Source: Nonlabens sp.
GTDB lineage: Bacteria > Bacteroidota > Bacteroidia > Flavobacteriales > Flavobacteriaceae
DNA: 5,375 nucleotides
Assembly (NCBI GenBank): GCA_030731685.1
Contig: JANQTO010000164.1
Location: 1 to 5,375, forward strand
Direction of reading: 5' to 3'
Shown here: in pieces, positions 1-5,375 of the stretch
Numbering within the stretch: position 1 is the stretch's first letter
Layout: each line of letters begins with the position of its first letter
Notes under the pieces: generated by a model
Databases searched by the model: none
The model's input: the letters and a program-made list of their open reading frames with translations, nothing else
What the model was told of the DNA's origin: nothing
Made by a program: the position numbers and the translations under genes

Positions 1-176
1 CGAGTACACTACGTGAAATCTTAACCGTGAAGTCTGATGACGTGATAGGTCGCGCCAAAACGTACGAAGCAATCGTAAAAGGTGAGCCTATGCCTGAGCC
101 AGGTCTACCTGAATCGTTTAATGTATTAATGCACGAACTCAAAGGTCTAGGATTAGACTTGAGACTCGAGGATTAA
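1..176 (+). CDS. rpoB: RNA polymerase beta subunit, C-terminal end (partial)
   Basis: This is the 3' end of the gene for the DNA-directed RNA polymerase beta subunit, cut by the left edge of the window. Whole codons run from position 3 and give 57 residues before the TAA at 174-176; bases 1-2 belong to a split codon. The peptide contains [24 protein letters not shown] and [10 protein letters not shown], and ends in [12 protein letters not shown]. These are the hallmark C-terminal segments of bacterial RpoB, which pack against the beta-prime N-terminus and form part of the clamp and switch region. The protein ends soon after the conserved LGL segment, which is normal for the family. rpoC follows 89 bases downstream on the same strand, the standard rpoBC order. 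The catalytic and rifampicin-binding regions lie outside the window, so nothing can be said about them. Identification is secure. Confidence 0.98.
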   Translation, partial: STLREILTVKSDDVIGRAKTYEAIVKGEPMPEPGLPESFNVLMHELKGLGLDLRLED

Positions 177-184
177 TTTTATAA

Positions 185-238
185 GTAAGGCTGTGGTTAT
201 TTCGCTTTCGCGAAAGCGGAACAACCACAACACCTTAC
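185..238 (+). other. Long hairpin in the rpoB-rpoC spacer, with palindromic core
   Basis: An extended inverted repeat fills most of the 89-base gap between rpoB and rpoC. The outer arms are GTAAGG (185-190) and CCTTAC (233-238). After a small internal loop, 192-198 pairs with 223-229. After one A-C mismatch (199/222), 200-210 pairs with 211-221, with one T-G pair at 202/219. The centre is the perfect 16-base palindrome CGCTTTCGCGAAAGCG (203-218). In RNA this would be a stem of more than 20 pairs with a minimal loop. No T-run follows, so it is not a classical intrinsic terminator. It could be an RNase processing or mRNA-stability element, an attenuating hairpin, a protein-binding palindrome, or a copy of a dispersed genomic repeat. 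The structure is directly visible; its role is inference. Confidence 0.8.
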
Positions 239-265
239 AATTTAACTTAAAATAGTACCATCATT

Positions 266-3200
266 ATGGCTGGATATAAAGACAACCCAACACCAAAGAG
301 ATTTTCAAAAATCTCCATAGGTCTAGCATCTCCCGAATCGATTCTTGCTGAGTCAAAAGGTGAAGTGTTAAAACCAGAAACGATTAACTATCGTACCCAC
401 AAACCTGAAAGGGATGGGCTTTTCTGTGAGCGCATTTTCGGTCCTGTTAAGGATTACGAGTGTGCCTGTGGAAAGTACAAACGCATACGTTATAAGGGAA
501 TCGTTTGTGACCGATGTGGTGTAGAGGTTACTGAGAAAAAAGTGCGCCGTGACCGCATAGGACACATTAATCTTGTTGTTCCTGTTGCTCACATTTGGTA
601 TTTCCGTAGTTTGCCTAATAAAATTGGGTATTTACTAGGATTGCCATCTAAAAACCTGGACATGATTATTTACTACGAGCGTTATGTAGTAATTCAACCA
701 GGTATCGCTAAAAATGAAGAAGGCGAACCACTTAAGAAACTTGACTTCTTAACGGAAGAAGAATATTTAAGCATCTTAGATGAGTTGCCACAAGAAAATC
801 TTTATTTAGACGATACAGACCCTAATAAGTTTATCGCTAAAATGGGTGCTGAGTGTTTGATTGATTTGTTACAGCGTATAGATTTAGACACGCTTTCTTA
901 TGACCTACGTCACAAAGCAAATCACGAATCTAGTAAACAACGTAAAACAGAGGCTTTAAAAAGACTTCAGGTTGTTGAGGCTTTAAAAGAATCTAACGAG
1001 CTTAGAGAAAATAAAGCAGAATGGATGATCCTTAAGGTAATTCCAGTTATACCACCAGAATTGAGACCACTTGTGCCTCTAGATGGTGGACGTTTTGCAA
1101 CGTCTGACCTTAATGATTTATACCGTCGTGTAATTATACGTAACAACCGTTTGAAAAGATTGATGGAGATTAAAGCTCCAGAAGTAATCTTGCGTAACGA
1201 GAAGCGAATGTTGCAGGAAGCTGTAGATTCATTACTCGACAATACTAGAAAATCTAGTGCTGTAAAGACAGATTCTAACAGACCACTTAAATCACTTTCT
1301 GATTCCCTAAAAGGTAAGCAAGGGCGTTTCCGTCAAAACTTACTTGGTAAGCGTGTAGATTATTCAGCACGTTCGGTAATTGTTGTAGGACCTGAGCTTA
1401 AACTTTATGAATGTGGTATCCCTAAGGATATGGCAGCTGAGCTTTATAAACCTTTCGTTATACGTAAGCTTATTGAGCGCGGTATCGTTAAGACGGTAAA
1501 ATCTGCAAAGAAAATTATAGATAAGAAAGAGCCTGTAGTTTGGGATATCTTAGAGAATGTTCTTAAAGGACACCCAGTCATGCTAAACCGTGCTCCAACA
1601 CTTCACAGACTAGGTATACAAGCGTTCCAGCCTAAATTAATTGAAGGAAAAGCAATTCAGTTACACCCATTAGTGTGTACTGCATTTAATGCCGATTTTG
1701 ATGGAGATCAAATGGCAGTTCACCTTCCGTTAGGCCCTGAAGCAATTTTGGAATGTCAGTTATTGATGCTTGCATCTCATAACATTCTGAACCCAGCAAA
1801 TGGTAGCCCTATTGCTGTACCGTCTCAAGACATGGTACTTGGACTGTACTACATGACAAAGTTGCGTAGATCAGAGCCAGGTCACCCAGTTAAGGGAGAA
1901 GGACTTACTTTTTATGGTCCAGAAGAACTTATCGTTGCCTTTAATGAAAAGCGTGTAGATATTAACGCGCCTATAAAAATTAGAATCAGTCTTTTACAAA
2001 AAGACGGTAGCTATAAATCTGAAATTATTGAAACTACTGCTGGTCGTGTAATCTTTAACGAGAAAGTGCCAGATGAAGCAGGTTATATAAATGAAGTTCT
2101 TACCAAAAAAGCACTTCGTGATATCATTGGTGATATTTTAAAGGTGACAGATGTTCCTAGAACGGCTGCTTTCCTAGATGAGATTAAAGATTTAGGTTAC
2201 GGGTTTGCATTCCGCGGCGGATTATCATTCTCCCTTGGAGATATTATGATTCCTAAAGAAAAGCAATCTATGATTGACCAGGCAAATTCTAAAGTTGATG
2301 CAATACGTTCAAACTACGGTATGGGTCTGATAACGCAAAACGAGCGTTACAATCAGGTAATTGATGTTTGGACTGCAACAAATGCGCAGCTTACAGAACT
2401 TGCAATGAAAAACATTAGAGAAGACCAGCAAGGTTTCAACTCGGTGTACATGATGCTTGACTCTGGTGCTCGTGGATCTAAAGAACAGATACGCCAGCTT
2501 ACAGGTATGCGTGGACTTATGGCTAAGCCTAAAAAGTCTAACTCTGGTGGTGGAGAAATTATTGAGAATCCTATTCTTTCTAACTTTAAGGAAGGACTAT
2601 CCATTCTTGAATACTTTATCTCAACACACGGTGCGCGTAAAGGACTTGCAGATACCGCTCTTAAAACGGCAGATGCTGGTTATCTAACACGTCGTTTACA
2701 TGACGTTGCACAGGATGTTATCGTTAACACGGTAGATTGTGAAACATTAAGAGGTATAGAAGTATCACCGCTTAAGAAGAATGAAGAAGTAATGGAACGT
2801 TTAGGTGCTCGTGTACTAGGACGTAACGCACTTCACGATATACTTGACCCAGCTACGCAAGAAGTTCTTGTTGCTGCTGGTGAACTTATTGATGAGGATA
2901 TAGCTGACGCCATTGAAGCATCAGGATTAGAGTCTGTTGAAGTACGTTCAGCGCTTACGTGTGAAGCTAAAAAAGGAGTTTGTGCTACTTGTTACGGACG
3001 CAACCTTGCTACTAATAGAATGGTAATGAGAGGTGAGGCAGTAGGAGTTATTGCAGCACAATCTATTGGAGAGCCAGGAACGCAGCTTACGTTGCGTACA
3101 TTCCACGTAGGTGGTGTTGCAGGTAACGTTTCTGAAGAAAATACTATTGTTGCTAAGAACGACGGTATTCTAGAGATAGAAGACCTTAAAACAGTGAATG

Positions 3201-4573
3201 GTGAGAATAGCGATGGACAAGCAGTACAGGTAGTAATATCCCGTACAGCAGAGTCTAAAGTAATGCACGCAACTACAGGGTTACTATTAAACAGTAATTT
3301 AATTCCTTATGGAGCTGAGCTGTATTCAAACGCAGGTTCTAAAATTAAGAAAGGTGATGTGATTGCTAAATGGGATCCATTTAACGGTGTAATCATTTCA
3401 GAATTTGCTGGAGAGATTAAGTTTGAAAACATCCTTCAAGGTGTTACTTTCCAAGTGGAGACTGATGAGCAAACTGGTTATGAGGAGAAAGTAATTTCTG
3501 AATCGAGAAACAAGAAATTAATTCCTACCTTACACATTGTAGATTCTAAAGGTGAATCACAAATCTCATACAATTTACCTGTAGGAGCCCACCTTATGAT
3601 AAACGATAAGGAGAAGATTAAAGTAGGTCGTGTACTTGTTAAAATCCCTAGAAAATCGGCTAAGGCTGGTGACATTACAGGAGGTTTACCACGTGTAACA
3701 GAACTATTTGAAGCTCGTAACCCTTCTAACCCAGCTGTAGTAAGTGAGATAGATGGTGTTGTTTCATTTGGTAAGATTAAGAGAGGTAACAGAGAAATCA
3801 GTGTTACTTCTAAGTCTGACGATGTGAAGAAGTACCTCGTAAAGCTATCTAATCAAATTCTTGTTCAAGAAAATGACTACGTACGTGCAGGTATGCCACT
3901 TTCTGATGGTTCTATAACGCCTAAAGATATTCTTGCAATTAAAGGACCAAGCGCTGTTCAACAGTATCTTGTGAATGAAGTTCAGGAAGTATATCGTTTA
4001 CAAGGTGTGAAGATTAATGACAAACACTTTGAAGTTGTTGTAAGACAAATGATGGGTAAAGTCAAAATCGTAGATCCGGGAGATGGTATGTTCTTAGAAA
4101 ACCAACTTGTACATAAAGAAGACTTCATTCTAGAAAATGATAAACTTTATGGAATGAAAGTGGTTGAAGACGCAGGTGATTCTGAAAACTTGAAAGAAGG
4201 ACAGCTTGTTACTGCAAGACAGTTGAGAGATGAAAATTCCATTCTGAAGCGTAATGACAGCAACCTAGTTGCAGCTCGTGACGTAAACCCCGCAACAGCA
4301 GAGCCTGTATTGCAAGGTATTACAAGAGCGTCTCTACAGACCAAGTCATTCATAAGTGCAGCATCGTTCCAAGAGACAACAAAAGTTCTTAATGAAGCTG
4401 CTGTTAATGGTAAAGTAGATTATCTAGAAGGACTCAAAGAAAATGTTATTGTAGGGCATAGAATCCCAGCAGGTACAGGGATGCGTAATTATGATGACAT
4501 CATCGTAGGTTCTAAAGAAGAGTTTGAAAAACTTTTAGATAAGAAACCAGAGCCCCAAGAAAATTTAGGATAA
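266..4573 (+). CDS. rpoC: DNA-directed RNA polymerase subunit beta-prime, complete
   Basis: This is the largest catalytic subunit of RNA polymerase, 1435 residues; E. coli RpoC has 1407. The first zinc site is C66, C68, C81 and C84. The lid-rudder area lies near 261-299 ([20 protein letters not shown]), and switch 2 is at 349-371 ([20 protein letters not shown]...). The active-site Mg loop NADFDGDQM (475-483) carries D477, D479 and D481. The second zinc site is C825, C899, C906 and C909. The bridge helix is about 783-820, and the trigger helix contains TLRTFHVGG (942-950). A sequence insertion of roughly 175-180 residues, placed like E. coli SI3, splits the trigger loop before it resumes at [17 protein letters not shown] (1135-1151). 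The C-terminal clamp and omega-contact region includes [12 protein letters not shown] (1361-1372) and PAGTG (1401-1405). The ATG fits the family N-terminus ([14 protein letters not shown]). No Shine-Dalgarno sequence precedes it, as is usual in Bacteroidota. No damage is seen. Confidence 0.99.
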   Translation: MAGYKDNPTPKRFSKISIGLASPESILAESKGEVLKPETINYRTHKPERDGLFCERIFGPVKDYECACGKYKRIRYKGIVCDRCGVEVTEKKVRRDRIGHINLVVPVAHIWYFRSLPNKIGYLLGLPSKNLDMIIYYERYVVIQPGIAKNEEGEPLKKLDFLTEEEYLSILDELPQENLYLDDTDPNKFIAKMGAECLIDLLQRIDLDTLSYDLRHKANHESSKQRKTEALKRLQVVEALKESNELRENKAEWMILKVIPVIPPELRPLVPLDGGRFATSDLNDLYRRVIIRNNRLKRLMEIKAPEVILRNEKRMLQEAVDSLLDNTRKSSAVKTDSNRPLKSLSDSLKGKQGRFRQNLLGKRVDYSARSVIVVGPELKLYECGIPKDMAAELYKPFVIRKLIERGIVKTVKSAKKIIDKKEPVVWDILENVLKGHPVMLNRAPTLHRLGIQAFQPKLIEGKAIQLHPLVCTAFNADFDGDQMAVHLPLGPEAILECQLLMLASHNILNPANGSPIAVPSQDMVLGLYYMTKLRRSEPGHPVKGEGLTFYGPEELIVAFNEKRVDINAPIKIRISLLQKDGSYKSEIIETTAGRVIFNEKVPDEAGYINEVLTKKALRDIIGDILKVTDVPRTAAFLDEIKDLGYGFAFRGGLSFSLGDIMIPKEKQSMIDQANSKVDAIRSNYGMGLITQNERYNQVIDVWTATNAQLTELAMKNIREDQQGFNSVYMMLDSGARGSKEQIRQLTGMRGLMAKPKKSNSGGGEIIENPILSNFKEGLSILEYFISTHGARKGLADTALKTADAGYLTRRLHDVAQDVIVNTVDCETLRGIEVSPLKKNEEVMERLGARVLGRNALHDILDPATQEVLVAAGELIDEDIADAIEASGLESVEVRSALTCEAKKGVCATCYGRNLATNRMVMRGEAVGVIAAQSIGEPGTQLTLRTFHVGGVAGNVSEENTIVAKNDGILEIEDLKTVNGENSDGQAVQVVISRTAESKVMHATTGLLLNSNLIPYGAELYSNAGSKIKKGDVIAKWDPFNGVIISEFAGEIKFENILQGVTFQVETDEQTGYEEKVISESRNKKLIPTLHIVDSKGESQISYNLPVGAHLMINDKEKIKVGRVLVKIPRKSAKAGDITGGLPRVTELFEARNPSNPAVVSEIDGVVSFGKIKRGNREISVTSKSDDVKKYLVKLSNQILVQENDYVRAGMPLSDGSITPKDILAIKGPSAVQQYLVNEVQEVYRLQGVKINDKHFEVVVRQMMGKVKIVDPGDGMFLENQLVHKEDFILENDKLYGMKVVEDAGDSENLKEGQLVTARQLRDENSILKRNDSNLVAARDVNPATAEPVLQGITRASLQTKSFISAASFQETTKVLNEAAVNGKVDYLEGLKENVIVGHRIPAGTGMRNYDDIIVGSKEEFEKLLDKKPEPQENLG

Positions 4574-4574
4574 T

Positions 4575-4889
4575 ATGGCAGCAAATAATCAAAACGAGCA
4601 GGGTAAAATAAATATTGAAGTGGACGCAGTCATTGCTGAAGGTCAGTATAGTAACCTAGCTATTATTAATCACTCAGTGTCTGAGTTTGTGGTGGACTTT
4701 GTAAATATCATGCCTGGTAATCCAGTGTCTAAGGTAAAGTCTCGCATAATTCTTACCCCGCAACATGCGAAGCGACTTGCAAAGGCACTAGCAGACAACG
4801 TTGCAAAGTTTGAAAATGCACATGGAGTGATTAAGGATTATGAGCAACCTCCTATACCTTTAAATTTTGGCCCCACGGGACAAGCTTAA
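4575..4889 (+). CDS. DUF3467 family protein, function unknown, coupled to rpoC
   Basis: This encodes a small soluble protein of 104 residues that I recognise as the DUF3467 family, whose biochemical role is not established. A polar N-terminus (1-12) leads into IEVDAVIAEGQYSNLAII (14-31), then EFVVDFVNIMPG (37-48), then SRIILTPQHAKRLAKAL (56-72). A predicted amphipathic helix (about 63-83) follows, and the tail is proline-rich. The YSN and F-DF segments, the run of beta strands and the final LTP-plus-helix block are the family's pattern. There is no signal peptide, membrane segment or visible catalytic motif. The start lies one base after the rpoC stop (TAA-T-ATG), with a weak AGGA four bases upstream inside rpoC. 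Translational coupling to rpoC and shared transcription are therefore likely. A transcription-related role is suggested only by position. The family call is strong; the function is unknown. Confidence 0.93.
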   Translation: MAANNQNEQGKINIEVDAVIAEGQYSNLAIINHSVSEFVVDFVNIMPGNPVSKVKSRIILTPQHAKRLAKALADNVAKFENAHGVIKDYEQPPIPLNFGPTGQA

Positions 4890-4892
4890 ATC

Positions 4893-4930
4893 AAAGTCCA
4901 ACACATAGGTGTTGGACTTTTTTATTTTTT
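4893..4930 (+). terminator. Intrinsic terminator ending the rpoBC-DUF3467 operon
   Basis: AAAGTCCAACAC (4893-4904) pairs perfectly with GTGTTGGACTTT (4909-4920) around a four-base ATAG loop. The 12-bp stem is followed at once by a T-rich tract to 4930, interrupted by a single A at 4924. It begins three bases after the DUF3467 stop codon, so it ends the transcript after that gene and places the gene in the rpoC transcription unit. On the other strand the hairpin lacks a strong downstream T-run, so it looks mainly one-directional. Confidence 0.95.
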
Positions 4931-5135
4931 AATTTGGGCGTTCGATGAAACAACTTCGTCAGCTATTTCAAGATTTTGTAATTTATCAATTAGGCATAAA
5001 TCAAGAAAATCAATGTCAGGATAACTTTCCTAAACATATTTAATCTTTTATGTTATAATTGTAAATGGAATCTGGATTAACTTTAAATTTGTTCTTTATC
5101 TAGTTACCGACATTACATCTATATCAAGTCTTTTT
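4931..5135. other. AT-rich intergenic region without a supported gene
   Basis: These roughly 205 bases lie between the terminator and the next reading frame. All six frames are broken by stops into short pieces. The longest are a 32-residue + frame (4945-5043) and a 35-residue - frame (5029-4922) that overlap each other. Neither shows a recognisable motif. The region should hold the promoter of the downstream frame at 5136, but I find no full match to the Bacteroidota consensus (TTTG, about 19 bases, then TAnnTTTG). The nearest is TATAATTG at 5054-5061, five of six fixed positions of the -7 element, without a convincing -33 partner. It may also hold worn gene remnants. Confidence 0.55.
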
Positions 5136-5375
5136 ATGATAAATTTTACCAATATATCCCATAGTAAATCTATTGTCTTTTCAGTTGGAATTGTCCTAAG
5201 TGTAATTCAGTTTTCTCCGGCAAATACAAGTCTATTGAATAAACGACCAGCTTTTTCTAATGAAATAAATACTAATTTAGATGTTAAGCTAGACGAGTAT
5301 TCAATCACTGATGAATTGTTTCAGCCTTACACCTCCAAAGTGGTTTTTTTAAGAACGCTGGAATCTTTACCATCC
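5136..5375 (+). CDS. Putative exported protein of unknown function, N-terminal part (partial)
   Basis: An open frame starts at ATG 5136 and stays open for 80 codons to the right edge, with no stop reached. The frame is open back to the TAA at 5031-5033, but 5136 is its first ATG and no GTG or TTG precedes it, so this start is the best available. The N-terminus resembles a Sec signal peptide. K11 precedes a hydrophobic stretch SIVFSVGIVLSVIQF (12-26), then SPA-N gives a possible cleavage site after A29. No lipobox cysteine is present. The remainder (30-80) is polar and acidic and resembles no family I can name. It lies behind the operon terminator, so it would need its own promoter. The frame is AT-rich and only partly visible; a chance open frame is possible but less likely than a real gene. 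Confidence 0.55.
   Translation, partial: MINFTNISHSKSIVFSVGIVLSVIQFSPANTSLLNKRPAFSNEINTNLDVKLDEYSITDELFQPYTSKVVFLRTLESLPS

Noticed and set aside
177..265. An intrinsic terminator or a separate rpoC promoter in the rpoB-rpoC spacer.
   Set aside because: No T-run follows the hairpin, and no TTTG plus TAnnTTTG pair is visible before rpoC. Readthrough from rpoB is the simpler reading.
368..4353. Several minus-strand open frames of 65-91 codons, and a 76-codon plus-strand frame (2457-2687), inside rpoC.
   Set aside because: They lie wholly within the strongly conserved rpoC frame, have no recognisable domains, and are expected shadows of its codon use.
4945..5043. A 32-residue plus-strand frame starting MKQLRQLFQDF, just after the terminator.
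   Set aside because: It is too short, has no motif or ribosome binding site, lies directly behind a strong terminator, and overlaps an equally plausible minus-strand frame.
5054..5121. TATAATTG (5054-5061) and TACATCTA (5114-5121) as -7 elements for the frame at 5136.
   Set aside because: Both are imperfect matches without a well-spaced -33 TTTG, and such words are common in AT-rich DNA.
1..5375. A novel multi-gene system, mobile element, CRISPR array or RNA gene.
   Set aside because: Almost all of the window is the conserved rpoBC operon. I found no transposase, repeat array, tRNA-like fold or defence-type domain.

Overview
The window is a stretch of chromosome from a member of the Bacteroidota, most likely a marine flavobacterium (family Flavobacteriaceae). 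The evidence is the wording of the RNA polymerase subunits (for example [11 protein letters not shown] and [12 protein letters not shown] in beta-prime), the moderately AT-rich codon use, start codons with no or only weak Shine-Dalgarno sequences, and a DUF3467 gene directly behind rpoC. The genus cannot be fixed from this sequence alone.

Layout, all on the + strand. Positions 1-176 are the last 57 codons of rpoB (RNA polymerase beta). An 89-base spacer (177-265) follows. It is dominated by a long, nearly perfect hairpin whose core is the 16-base palindrome CGCTTTCGCGAAAGCG. Then comes a complete rpoC (266-4573, 1435 residues) with all expected catalytic and zinc-binding residues. One base later begins a 104-residue DUF3467 protein (4575-4889). 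A strong intrinsic terminator (4893-4930), with a 12-bp perfect stem and a T-rich tract, closes the operon.

After the terminator the sequence becomes more AT-rich. Positions 4931-5135 hold no gene I can support, only short open frames and weak promoter-like words. An unrecognised reading frame opens at 5136 and runs off the end of the window. Its N-terminus resembles a signal peptide, so it is probably an exported protein.

RpoB and RpoC are the two large catalytic subunits of RNA polymerase. The layout suggests the DUF3467 protein is made from the same transcript as RpoC and may be translationally coupled to it. Most of the window is core, conserved housekeeping sequence. I see no mobile element, CRISPR array, defence system or RNA gene. 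The points worth a second look are the rpoB-rpoC spacer hairpin, the uncharacterised DUF3467 partner of rpoC, and the partial exported-protein gene at the right edge.
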